In this document: piece after piece, positions 56,593 to 64,000 of the stretch
Position numbering within the stretch: position 1 is the stretch's first letter
Layout: the number at the start of each line of letters is the position of its first letter
Source: Bordetella genomosp. 8
GTDB taxonomy: Bacteria; Pseudomonadota; Gammaproteobacteria; Burkholderiales; Burkholderiaceae_B
NCBI RefSeq assembly: GCF_002119685.1
Contig: NZ_CP021108.1
Location: 4,836,001-4,900,000 of the forward strand
DNA length: 64,000 nucleotides
Direction of reading: 5' to 3'
Translations under genes and position numbers: made by a program
Notes under the pieces: generated by a model
The model's input: only the letters and a program-made list of their open reading frames with translations
The model's database searches: none
What the model was told of the DNA's origin: nothing

Positions 56593-57465
56593 GTGAGCCA
56601 ATCCACCCTATCCGAACCGCGCATCGCGCCCAATCTCGAATCCGTTCCGATGTCCAAGACGGCGGACGTGAGCCAGCGCAACGCCTTGCCCACGACGTAT
56701 CGGCGGCCTTCACACGTGCTGATCGTGTCGGATGACGCATCACAGTTGCACGCGACTACCGACTTCCTGCGCAATCAGCTCTTTCGCGTGACGCTGGCCT
56801 CCGGATGGCAAGGCTATTATCACGCACAGGCCTGGCGTCCCGACATCATCCTTGTGGACGGGTCGATGCATGACATGGACCCGTTCATGATGGGCCGACT
56901 GCTTATGCAGACACCGGACACGCAGTCCATACCGCTCATCTTCCTGCTGGAACAGCAACGCCAGGCCGCCAGCAGGGAGGCCTTCTCGCTGGGTGCCATC
57001 GATTGCATCACCAAGCCGATCTATCCCGAGGAGTTGCTGGCGCGCATTTCGGTTCATCTGCGTCGGACGCCGGTCCGCGATGAGAATTCCGCGCCGCGCA
57101 TGCGCGCGCCAGTCGCGGAAGAATTGCTGTTGCGCAACGCCCTGAATGCAATCGCGACCGACGTCGGCAGCATCCATACCGTCAGGCAGCTCGCCCGACA
57201 GATCGGCACCAATGAGCGCAAGCTGACGGCGCTGTTCAAGACCAAGATGGGCAAATCGGCGCATAAGGTGATCTTCGGGCAGAAAATGGAAACGGCCCGA
57301 CGCTTGCTCGCGCAGACCGGTATGCCGGTACGCGAGGTCGCCAATCACGTGGGCTTTCGTAGCGTATGCAATTTTTCGGTCGCGTTTCATCGGGACCATG
57401 GCATTACGCCGTCCGGCTACCGCCGTCAGACGCGTGCGACGGAGGGCGGCACCGAATCGATTTAA
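56593..57465 (+). CDS. Receiver-AraC regulator with atypical receiver
   Basis: A 290-residue paralogue of the preceding gene: receiver (about 40-155) then AraC HTH (about 195-285). The start is probably a GTG at 56593 after AAGGAG; the earlier in-frame ATG at 56506 has no ribosome site. D47-D48, D89 and K141 are kept, but the switch Thr is Leu (L119). Phosphorylation-driven switching may be altered. The HTH has VREVANHVGFRSVCNFSVAF, an intact AraC second helix-turn-helix. Confidence 0.87.
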   Translation: MSQSTLSEPRIAPNLESVPMSKTADVSQRNALPTTYRRPSHVLIVSDDASQLHATTDFLRNQLFRVTLASGWQGYYHAQAWRPDIILVDGSMHDMDPFMMGRLLMQTPDTQSIPLIFLLEQQRQAASREAFSLGAIDCITKPIYPEELLARISVHLRRTPVRDENSAPRMRAPVAEELLLRNALNAIATDVGSIHTVRQLARQIGTNERKLTALFKTKMGKSAHKVIFGQKMETARRLLAQTGMPVREVANHVGFRSVCNFSVAFHRDHGITPSGYRRQTRATEGGTESI

Positions 57466-57615
57466 CGAAGCTTCCACCGGTAAGGAGCGAAACTTATGGA
57501 TGCCGATACGGGCGCTATCCCAAGCTCGTATCCCGACAGCGCACAGCAACGGTGCGTTCCCATAGTTTGTTCCATGTCGCCGACATGGGCGCGCTTTACC
57601 AAAGCGTCTATCTAA

Positions 57616-58254
57616 ATGATTCGAGTCATACTTGCCGACGACCACCCTGTAGTACTGCTCGGCATGAAGAATGCCCTGGAAGCCTCCGGCGACATCCGGG
57701 TTGTTGCGGTGGCGGATTCGCCGGAAAGCCTGTTTGCGTGTTTATCCCGGCATCCCTGCGATGTCCTGGTGACCGATTTTTCCATGCCCGGTTCGCAACA
57801 GCCCGACGGGCTCGCCATGCTGCTTCAACTGAAGCAGAAGTTCCCCGACGTTCGTATCGTCGTACTGACGAAGATGGCATCACCAGCCCTGATGTCTCCG
57901 ATCCTGCAGGCCGGCGCATTCGCCCTGGTGGAGAAAAGCGCGGCGGTGAAGGAAATCGCGACGGCGGTCCAGCGTGCCGCGAGCCGGCGTACCTACGTCA
58001 CGGAGAATGTTCAACGCGAATTTGCCGCATTAGGCGTCCCGCGAACGCAGGTTGCCGAACCCGTGCAACTGTCGCCTCGTGAAATGGAGGTGGTCCGGCT
58101 GTTCGCACAGGGCTATAGCAATAACCAGATTGCCGAGATCCTGGGCGTCAGCGCGAAGACGACCAGCCGCCAGAAGATGGATGCCATGCGCAAGCTGGCG
58201 GCACGCAACGATGCCGAACTTTATGCGCATGCCCGGGATATGGGACTGGTGTAG
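57616..58254 (+). CDS. RcsB/NarL-family response regulator
   Basis: A 212-residue regulator with receiver (D10-type ADDHP block, D54 in VTDFSMPG, VVLTKMA, VEKSA) and a LuxR-type HTH (about 145-205: LSPREMEVVRLFAQGYSNNQIAEIL and TTSRQKMDAMRKL). The receiver start MIRVILADDHPVVLLGMKNALE is RcsB-like. In Salmonella RcsB controls Vi capsule and T3SS genes, so this may link the two loci here; that is speculative. It lies 150 bp after the second receiver-AraC gene. Confidence 0.9.
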   Translation: MIRVILADDHPVVLLGMKNALEASGDIRVVAVADSPESLFACLSRHPCDVLVTDFSMPGSQQPDGLAMLLQLKQKFPDVRIVVLTKMASPALMSPILQAGAFALVEKSAAVKEIATAVQRAASRRTYVTENVQREFAALGVPRTQVAEPVQLSPREMEVVRLFAQGYSNNQIAEILGVSAKTTSRQKMDAMRKLAARNDAELYAHARDMGLV

Positions 58255-58263
58255 CGCCGCTAC

Positions 58264-58728
58264 TCAAGCGCGCAGGCTGTTTCCTGGGGGTGCGGGCTTG
58301 GCGGCCATACTGGGCATGACAGGGGCGGCGTGCCCGACGGTGGCCAGCTTTTCACGCCAGCTCAGCGAGACATCGACCATGCTTTCCACCGTGCGACGCA
58401 GCTGGATGACGGTAGCGTCGGCCAGCTCGAGCCGGCGCGTGAGCAGGATTTCGCCCGTACGATCGTCCAGCGACAAGGCGGCACCTTCGGTTTCGTGTCC
58501 AAAGGCGTTGGCGGAAAGCATATCGCGGTAGAGCGTCAAGCGCTGGTCTGCTTCGACGGGTTCCTGTCCCAATACCGCATAGGCGTGCAGCATGTCTTGC
58601 GGATCATCATGTTCCAGCGTGACGGTGACGTCGTTATCGAATATCAGGTCTATGGTCCCGGATTCACCCAAGGTGAGCGGAACACCGCTTTCCTCTCCGA
58701 ACAGCGCGATCAATTTATGCGCGTCCAT
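58264..58728 (-). CDS. CesT/SycE-class T3SS effector chaperone
   Basis: A 154-residue acidic cytoplasmic protein of the class I chaperone family. It shows the typical order: ALFGEESGVPLTLGESG, LTLYRDMLSANAFG, then GAALSLDDRTGEILLTRRLELAD. Such chaperones bind one effector and deliver it to the ATPase. No effector gene is next to it, so it may serve a protein encoded elsewhere (in Bordetella, BtcA serves BteA). A perfect hrp-like box lies 59 bp upstream of its ATG. The C-terminal 25 residues are Pro-rich and probably disordered. Confidence 0.88.
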   Translation of the reverse strand: MDAHKLIALFGEESGVPLTLGESGTIDLIFDNDVTVTLEHDDPQDMLHAYAVLGQEPVEADQRLTLYRDMLSANAFGHETEGAALSLDDRTGEILLTRRLELADATVIQLRRTVESMVDVSLSWREKLATVGHAAPVMPSMAAKPAPPGNSLRA

Positions 58729-58787
58729 GTGAGTCTCCGTCGGGCGATACCGTATTCATGAGCAACCTCGGCATATGATGGGACCGG

Positions 58788-58815
58788 TCAGTGGCATTGC
58801 CCGAGGTATGGTTCC
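58788..58815 (-). promoter_or_regulatory. Perfect hrp-box promoter upstream of the effector chaperone
   Basis: Reading leftward: GGAACC (58815-58810), 15 bases, CCACTGA (58794-58788). This is an exact match to GGAACC-N15-CCACNNA and lies between the SARP stop and the chaperone ATG at 58728. Confidence 0.75.
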
Positions 58816-58856
58816 TGAGGGGTTCTTGTGGAATCCTGTGCCCAGGGTGGACAGCC

Positions 58857-61055
58857 TCAATCGGTTTCCATGAATGGGATGGTGTATTCGCCGGCCAGGC
58901 GCGGGACCGCGACCTCCGTCGAGTCTTCGCGTTCGCAGACGGCGCGCGCCGCCAGCAGATCGCGTATCAGCAATGGCGCTTCTTCCTCGATGTCAGCAGG
59001 ACACTGGCGCACCATCTGCTCCGCATAGAGCGGCACGCCGCGCGCTTTCTCAACGATGCGGCGACGTATCTTGCTGGACAGCCGCTTGTCCTTTCCGCGG
59101 AAGGTCACCAGTTGCACCATCGCGTCGCGACGCAGCGGCGGCATGGTGATGGTTTCGTCGATCGGCACGTTCAGGTTCATGCCACGGCCACACAGCAGGA
59201 TCATGACGGGATCGCGGCGACGCTGATGCAATAGCGATGTCAGCAAGCCGCGGGTGGCGGCGTCCGCCCATTGCGCATCGTCCACGAGTACCAGCAAGGC
59301 CTGGTTGGGTGCGTCGCCATCGAGCAGCAGATTGGACAACGGCGCGACCAGGGCGTCGACTTCGGGCGTCGACGGCGCCGGGCCGCTGGCCCCGCTGCGC
59401 TGGCCGACGAAATAGTCCACCAGCATCGCGCTGGTCGCCTTGTCCAGGCCGACGCGATAGCCCAGCGATTCGATGGCCCGCGCATAGCCGAGCTCGGCGT
59501 CGTCCGCGGCCCGGTTGCCCACGCTGTCTTGAACCGCGAGCCGGGACAGGAAGTATTCGTGAAAGGGATGCAACGCCAGTTGCCGGTTTTCCTGGTCGCA
59601 GCGGAGGAAAGAGACCGCGCCGCCACCGCGCCGCACGTATTCGGCGAAGACCTGGGCCAGCAGGGATTTGCCTATGCCTTGCTCGCCCCGCAGATACATC
59701 ACATGCGGCCGCTCGTTCTTGCGCAGGCTGTTCCAGCGCCGGACCAGGATGTCGAACTCGGTGGTGCGGCCGAACATGCGATGGACGGTGATGGCCTGGG
59801 ACTGGCCTTCCAGTATGCCCACGCGCAGGCCATAGCGCTCGTCCGGCCGCACGACGAAGCGATCGCTGAGGCGTGCCTGGGCGGCGTCCGTCAGCAGCGT
59901 TTCCCCCGACTCGGCAAGGTAAGCGAGGCGCAGCGCCCTTTGCCCGACCAGCATCATCGGCAGCGTTCCGTTATCGGGCGGAACGCGCGCGAGCTCCGCG
60001 TGGATGCCCATGCCCAACGACACATGCGGCGATATCGCGCAACGGCGGATGTAGCAGGCCAGGCGCGCGGCGGATTCGGTCGGGCGTTCGTTCAGCGTGG
60101 GATAGCCGAAGAGAATGGCGAGATTGCCATCGGCGCCCAGGCACACGCGGCGCCCGGCGGCCTGCGCCAGCCGGACCAGCCGTTGACGGGCCGCCTGCAC
60201 CCGGTCGATGGTTTCTTCGCCCGGGACACCGTCGCCCTCATGGCCGATGGCCACCGCGAGGACCGCCAATGGCCGGGCGTCATCGTTGGCGGAGGACGGC
60301 GCTTGCACGGCGCGTTCGTTGGAGGCCGAGACATCGAGCAGCGACCGGGTTTCCAACGATGGCGTCGTGCCATAGTATTCGCCCATGACGGCGACGCAAT
60401 GCTCGTATGCCTTCATCGCCGATTCCCTGCGGCCGGTATCGCGCAACATGCGGATCAGGTCGCGATGGGCATGTTCGTCGCCCGGGTGTACCTGCACCCA
60501 CTGCCGCGCGCTGGCCAAGGCATCCTGGATTTTGTCTTCCGCGCACAATTGCGCGATGTAGGCCTGCCGGCATTGCGAGACTTCCTGCGACAGGCGCGAC
60601 TGCCAGCTCATGCGCCAGGCGGACAATGCCGCGTTGACCGGCGTGACCATGTGTTCGAGCAGATCGCCGCGATCATGGCCGAGCCTTTCTTCCAGGGTAA
60701 GCCGCGCGTAAGGGCCGATTCCGCAGAGCGCCAGCACGTCCACGGTGACCAGATTCTGATCCAGCGCCAGCATGCTGGAAGTGGACAGGATGGCTTTTTC
60801 CATGGGCCCGAGCACGTGACGCAGCACGCAGAGCGCATGGCGCAGGTTCGCACGCGCCCCCGATGCGCAGTTCGGCCACAGGAGCTCCGCCAGGGCGGCG
60901 CGCGATTGCTTCTTATCCAGTGATAGCGCGAGCATGGCGAGCAGCAGCTTGGGTTTGCCGTAGGCGATCAGCGGGGTTTTATCCACGCCGTCGACGATCA
61001 GCTGGAATTCGCCAAGCAGGCAGATCCGAACGGGCCGATTCAGTATTTGAGACAT
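58857..61055 (-). CDS. SARP/HilA-like transcription regulator with BTAD, cyclase-like and AAA ATPase regions
   Basis: A 732-residue cytoplasmic protein. Residues about 1-240 are an OmpR-like winged helix plus BTAD (ICLLGEFQLIVDG, then DALASARQWVQVHPGDEHAHRDLIRM in parts). A region at about 260-410 resembles a nucleotide-cyclase homology domain (LGADGNLAILFGYP), and a P-loop ATPase follows (GEQGIGKSLL near 458; LVLVDDAQWADA). SARP proteins are transcription activators; HilA of Salmonella is a BTAD-type T3SS activator. It sits opposite the T3SS regulators, so T3SS control is a reasonable guess. The ATG at 61055 is preferred over a longer frame to 61295. No hrp box precedes it. Confidence 0.85.
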   Translation of the reverse strand: MSQILNRPVRICLLGEFQLIVDGVDKTPLIAYGKPKLLLAMLALSLDKKQSRAALAELLWPNCASGARANLRHALCVLRHVLGPMEKAILSTSSMLALDQNLVTVDVLALCGIGPYARLTLEERLGHDRGDLLEHMVTPVNAALSAWRMSWQSRLSQEVSQCRQAYIAQLCAEDKIQDALASARQWVQVHPGDEHAHRDLIRMLRDTGRRESAMKAYEHCVAVMGEYYGTTPSLETRSLLDVSASNERAVQAPSSANDDARPLAVLAVAIGHEGDGVPGEETIDRVQAARQRLVRLAQAAGRRVCLGADGNLAILFGYPTLNERPTESAARLACYIRRCAISPHVSLGMGIHAELARVPPDNGTLPMMLVGQRALRLAYLAESGETLLTDAAQARLSDRFVVRPDERYGLRVGILEGQSQAITVHRMFGRTTEFDILVRRWNSLRKNERPHVMYLRGEQGIGKSLLAQVFAEYVRRGGGAVSFLRCDQENRQLALHPFHEYFLSRLAVQDSVGNRAADDAELGYARAIESLGYRVGLDKATSAMLVDYFVGQRSGASGPAPSTPEVDALVAPLSNLLLDGDAPNQALLVLVDDAQWADAATRGLLTSLLHQRRRDPVMILLCGRGMNLNVPIDETITMPPLRRDAMVQLVTFRGKDKRLSSKIRRRIVEKARGVPLYAEQMVRQCPADIEEEAPLLIRDLLAARAVCEREDSTEVAVPRLAGEYTIPFMETD

Positions 61056-61660
61056 AGGAATCCAAGTCGGCCGAATGCATCGAACGACCGTAGGCGTAAA
61101 GTTGGCGGCGCCATCCGGGCGCCGAGGCAGAGGGGTCAGGGTTGATACCTGCGGTAACGTCCGGACGTGTGCACGTGCGGATTGACGTCTGTTGGCAAGC
61201 AACGTGGGCGCCAACAGGGTCACCGAGGTAACGGGCGGCCGCCTTGCGGAGACCTGGAATGTGGCATCACGCATGGAAACAACGTGGATCGCCAATCAGT
61301 CGCCCCGACACCTTAATGCGTCGAAGTCTAGGCAACACCTAGCGCAGGAAAAATAGGAAATTTCTGAGCCGTAGCTTTAGGGAAAGTTACGGTTCTACAG
61401 GCACAGCGCCTCTACAGGTGCCGCCCGTGCGAACGCGGCCCTCGTATTTGAGGCGCGTATCGCGTAGGAATGAGCTGAAGTGACGCACCGGAAACCGCGC
61501 GATCTTGGCGGACGAACTGGTGTTCAACGAGCGGGATATTCGACGCTGGCCGGCCAGCGCTGCCTCTGCCTGTTCGGCCCGAGCGTGGATTGCTGATCAC
61601 GCGACCACGGACAGCACCACGGGCGGCAACGGGCGTTGAAGAAATAACAACACCGCCCGG
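61056..61660. other. Noncoding gap upstream of the SARP gene, with an inverted repeat
   Basis: About 600 bp without a credible gene. It must hold the leftward SARP promoter. The strongest element is an inverted repeat at 61369-61392: 10-bp arms (one G-T pair) around AGGG. AT-rich sequence next to it (61341-61365) could be part of a promoter. The 113-codon frame ending at 61412 overlaps the tRNA and is not real. Confidence 0.55.
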
Positions 61661-61691
61661 AAAATAAAAACGCCGCTCGTGAGAGCGGCGT
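61661..61691 (-). terminator. Rho-independent terminator of tRNA-Lys(UUU)
   Basis: On the minus strand a 9-bp stem ACGCCGCTC/GAGCGGCGT with a four-base loop is followed by a T-rich run (TTTTTATTTT-like), 29 nt past the tRNA end. Confidence 0.88.
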
Positions 61692-61719
61692 AGATACCTG
61701 GACTGCAGGATAATTCTGG

Positions 61720-61795
61720 TGGTGGGTCGTGCGCGACTCGAACGCGCGACCAACGGATTAAAAGTCCGCTGCTCTACCGACTGAGCTAACGACCC
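61720..61795 (-). tRNA. tRNA-Lys (anticodon UUU)
   Basis: A 76-nt cloverleaf including CCA: acceptor GGGTCGT with ACGACCC, anticodon arm GCGGA-CTTTTAA-TCCGT with anticodon TTT, T-loop TTCGAGT. It points left, opposite to tRNA-Lys(CUU) at 19648. Confidence 0.97.
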
Positions 61796-61809
61796 GACCG
61801 AAGCCCGCG

Positions 61810-61838
61810 ATTATGGCCTATGAGGCCTGGCTTGTCAA
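61810..61838 (-). promoter_or_regulatory. Sigma-70 promoter of tRNA-Lys(UUU)
   Basis: Leftward: TTGACA (61838-61833), 17-bp spacer, CATAAT (61815-61810), 15 bp before the mature tRNA 5' end. The -35 is a consensus match. Confidence 0.85.
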
Positions 61839-61902
61839 AAAGCAAGCCCCCTGGGCGGGGACGTGCCCCGAGGCCGCGCTTGGTGACCACCAAGCGGTGA
61901 TC

Positions 61903-61962
61903 ACCCGACAATTACCCCGACAATCACCCCGACAATCACCCCGGCGATCGCCCCGGCGATCG
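61903..61962. repeat. Five imperfect 12-bp tandem repeats
   Basis: Units of the form CCCCGACAATCA / CCCCGGCGATCG lie in tandem (61903-61962) between the metQ stop and the tRNA promoter. The first copies are A/T-richer, the last two GC-richer. Copy number could vary among strains. Confidence 0.8.
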
Positions 61963-61988
61963 CCAGGCAATAACCACCAAAGCAGCGA

Positions 61989-62789
61989 TCACCACGCTGC
62001 GATGACCGCGCCGTGGTACTTCGTCTGGATGAAATCCTTGACCGCCTGCGAGTGGTACGCGGCCACCAGCTTGGCAAGGTCCGGACGGTCCTTGTCCTTT
62101 TCGCGCACGGCCAGCACGTTCGCGTAGGGCGAATCGGGCGCTTCCTGCGCGATGGCGTCTTTCTTGGGATCCAGGCCGGCCTGCATGGCGAAGTTGGTAT
62201 TGATCGCCGATGCATCGGTGTCATCCAGCGAGCGCGGCAGCTGGGCGGCGTCCAGTTCGATGAACCGCAGCTTGCGGGGATTTTCCGCGATGTCCAGCGG
62301 CGTGGCCTTCAGGCCGGTGCCGGCCTTCAGCTTGATCAGGCCCTGGGTCTGCAGCAGCAGCAAGGCACGGCCGCCGTTGGTCGGGTCGTTGGGAATGCCG
62401 ATGCGGGCGCCTTCCTTCAGCGCGTCCAGGCTCTTCACCTTCTTGCTGTAGATGCCGATGGGGAAGATCACGGTCTTGGCGATGCTGACCAGCTTGTAGC
62501 CGCGGTCCGCATTGGCGTTGTCCAGATACGGCTGGTGCTGGTAGCTGTTCACGTCCAGGTCACCCGCCGCGAGCGCGACGTTGGGTTGCACGTAGTCGGA
62601 GAACTCGACGATCTGCAGCTTCAGGCCTTGCTTGGCGGCCTGTTCCTTCACGACTTCCATGATCTCCGCATGCGGGCCGCCCGTGACGCCGACCTTCAGC
62701 GGCTTGTCCTGCGCGTAAGCGGACGCCGTGGCGCCCAGGCCGGCGGCCAGTGCCAGCACGGCGATTTTCTTGATGAAGTTCAGCTTCAT
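61989..62789 (-). CDS. metQ: Methionine ABC transporter substrate-binding protein MetQ (NlpA family)
   Basis: A 266-residue periplasmic binding protein. A signal peptide (about 1-22, ALAAGLGATASAYAQ) precedes the NlpA fold: KVGVTGGPHAEIMEVVKEQA, then DLDVNSYQHQPYLDN and IGIPNDPTNGGRALLLLQ, which are family blocks. It lacks a lipobox Cys and ends its signal with SAYA-Q. It binds methionine (or an analogue) for the MetNI transporter. The ATG at 62789 is used; a frame to 62840 is not needed. It is downstream of metI by 72 bp. Confidence 0.95.
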   Translation of the reverse strand: MKLNFIKKIAVLALAAGLGATASAYAQDKPLKVGVTGGPHAEIMEVVKEQAAKQGLKLQIVEFSDYVQPNVALAAGDLDVNSYQHQPYLDNANADRGYKLVSIAKTVIFPIGIYSKKVKSLDALKEGARIGIPNDPTNGGRALLLLQTQGLIKLKAGTGLKATPLDIAENPRKLRFIELDAAQLPRSLDDTDASAINTNFAMQAGLDPKKDAIAQEAPDSPYANVLAVREKDKDRPDLAKLVAAYHSQAVKDFIQTKYHGAVIAAW

Positions 62790-62861
62790 GATTATTTGGA
62801 TTCCCAGGATTGCGATTTGACCGCGGCGCGGGCGCCCCATGGCGACGCGACGCGCGGCCGG

Positions 62862-63518
62862 CTAACGATGCGACATGCGGCGGACCGCCCAGTCGCCAAG
62901 ACTCTGCATCACCTGCACCAGCACGATCAGGACGACGACCACCGCCGTCATGACTTCGGTCTGGAAGCGCTGGTAGCCATAACGTATGGCCAGGTCGCCC
63001 AGGCCGCCGCCGCCGATGACGCCGGCCATCGCGGAATAGCCGATCAGGCTGACGATGGTGACCATGACGCCCGCCACCAGGCCGGGCAAGGCTTCGGGCA
63101 GCAGCACTTTCATGATGATCTGCGCCGGCGACGCGCCCATCGCCCGGGCTGCCGTGATCAAGCCGGGGTCGACCTCGCGCAAGGCGTTTTCGGCGATGCG
63201 CGCCATGAACGGAATGGCGGCGACCGATAGCGGCACGATGGCTGCCGTCGTGCCGATCGACGTCTGCGCGACCAGGCGGGTAAAGGGGATGATGAAGACC
63301 ATCAGGATGATGAAAGGCAGCGACCGCGTCGCATTGACGATGGCCGCCAGCACGCGGTTCACGGCCAGCCGCTGCAGCATGGCGCCGCGGCTGGTGACCA
63401 CCAGCACCACGCCCAGGGGTATGCCGAGCAGCACCGCGATGCCGCCGGACACGCCGACCATCAATAGCGTTTCAAGCAGCGAAGTGGTCAGTGCGTCTAT
63501 CAGTTGTTGCGGGCTCAT
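62862..63518 (-). CDS. metI: Methionine ABC transporter permease MetI
   Basis: A 218-residue inner-membrane permease. Five membrane helices are expected, and the EAA-type loop AARAMGASPAQIIMKVLLPEALPG (part: AARAMGASPAQIIMKVLLPE) contacts MetN. SLIGYSAMAGVIGGGGLGDLA is a MetI hallmark. The ATG at 63518 opens MSPQQLIDAL and lies inside metN, whose stop is at 63472, a 47-bp overlap. Confidence 0.95.
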   Translation of the reverse strand: MSPQQLIDALTTSLLETLLMVGVSGGIAVLLGIPLGVVLVVTSRGAMLQRLAVNRVLAAIVNATRSLPFIILMVFIIPFTRLVAQTSIGTTAAIVPLSVAAIPFMARIAENALREVDPGLITAARAMGASPAQIIMKVLLPEALPGLVAGVMVTIVSLIGYSAMAGVIGGGGLGDLAIRYGYQRFQTEVMTAVVVVLIVLVQVMQSLGDWAVRRMSHR

Positions 63519-64000
63519 GTGCAAGCTCTTGTACGGCGACGGCGCGCGTCGCCAGGTCATTCGAGGCCTGGTCCAGGGACTGCGGCGCACCTTGGACCAG
63601 GACGAAGGCCGTTCCCACGGCAACGCCCTGCACGTCCTCGATACGGGCCTGGATCAGGCTGACGTCCAGTGAAAAATGGCGGGAAAGATGAGAGATCACG
63701 CCGTTGGCGCCATGGCTGCCGCCCAGCGACAGCCTCAGCAGCCGGACGGCGGTGTCAGGCCGGGCGGCGACGGCGTCGCGCATGCGCGATTGCAGGGCGG
63801 ACAGCGTGGCATCCGTGAGGTCGCTGGCCGTTGCCGCCGACACCATGGACTTGGTGATGTCGTGGCGCGGCGTGGCGAAGATTTCGGCGGCGGTGCCCAT
63901 TTCCACGATCTGCCCTTCGGACAGCACGGCCACGCGGTCGCAGACTTCGCGCACCACTTCCATCTGGTGCGTGATCATCACCACGGTGACGCCGGTCTGG
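63472..64000 (-). CDS. metN: Methionine ABC transporter ATP-binding protein MetN (partial)
   Basis: The C-terminal part (about 176 residues) of the MetNI ATPase; the start lies beyond the window. The frame enters with TGVTVVMITHQMEVV containing the switch His, then CDRVAVLSEGQIVEMGTAAEIF. The C-terminal NIL domain (about the last 80 residues) binds methionine for transinhibition. The gene overlaps metI by 47 bp. Confidence 0.95.
   Translation of the reverse strand, partial: QTGVTVVMITHQMEVVREVCDRVAVLSEGQIVEMGTAAEIFATPRHDITKSMVSAATASDLTDATLSALQSRMRDAVAARPDTAVRLLRLSLGGSHGANGVISHLSRHFSLDVSLIQARIEDVQGVAVGTAFVLVQGAPQSLDQASNDLATRAVAVQELAHEPATTDRRTDHFAA

Noticed and set aside
61412..61753. 113-codon leftward open frame over tRNA-Lys(UUU)
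   Set aside because: It starts inside the tRNA gene and crosses its terminator, so it cannot be a normal coding sequence.
1..64000. CRISPR arrays and insertion sequences
   Set aside because: No regularly spaced repeats of 24-40 bases, cas genes or transposase genes were seen.

Overview
The window is high-GC chromosomal DNA from a betaproteobacterium. It looks like a Bordetella- or Achromobacter-type member of the Alcaligenaceae. The reasons are a bsc-like order of type III secretion genes, a complete Vi-type capsule locus and a metNIQ operon beside tRNA-Lys. This placement is inferred from gene content, not from a marker gene.

Left end (1-1866): the tail of an unidentified gene, an OafA-type acyltransferase and a cold-shock protein, closed by an 11-bp-stem terminator. 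Then comes a leftward Vi-antigen-type capsule operon, tviB-tviD-tviE-vexA-vexB-vexC-vexD-vexE-tviC-vexL (16410 to 1929), tightly packed with many ATGA overlaps. It encodes UDP-GlcNAc dehydrogenase and epimerase, the TviD/TviE polymer enzymes, the ABC-dependent export machinery, the VexE acyltransferase-like protein and a PL1-fold lyase of the VexL kind. VexC, the predicted ABC ATPase, has lost Walker A and the signature and Walker B residues, and VexB carries a cytoplasmic N-terminal extension of about 200 residues.

16411-19190: an AT-richer, capsule-upstream region with a C9 tract, then a lower-GC pair (MazG-type pyrophosphohydrolase plus nuclease-helicase of the DUF2075 type) that may be a defence module. 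19557-33590: tRNA-Lys(CUU) followed by envelope and signalling genes: DUF4105 protein, HdeD-like fusion, membrane diguanylate cyclase, AsmA, LTA-synthase-like sulfatase, a receiver / HisKA-like / GGDEF-EAL trio, and a chemoreceptor.

34000-61055: a type III secretion island. An HrpL/BtrS-like ECF sigma gene faces an 18-gene leftward operon: filament protein, chaperone, two translocators, TPR protein, sctI-J-K-L-N-O-P-Q-R-S-T-U-C. A divergent rightward operon holds sctX-Y-V-D, an sctE-like small gene and a candidate needle gene. Four hrp-box-like promoters (GGAAC-N16-[C/G]CAC) sit before the sigma gene, both divergent operons and an orphan CesT-class chaperone, so they define the likely sigma regulon. 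Behind the apparatus lies a regulator cluster: two receiver-AraC fusions, an RcsB-like regulator and a SARP/HilA-like BTAD-ATPase. No gatekeeper (SctW), effector or partner-switch regulator was recognised.

Right end (61661-64000): tRNA-Lys(UUU) with its own promoter and terminator, then metQ, metI and a truncated metN for methionine uptake.
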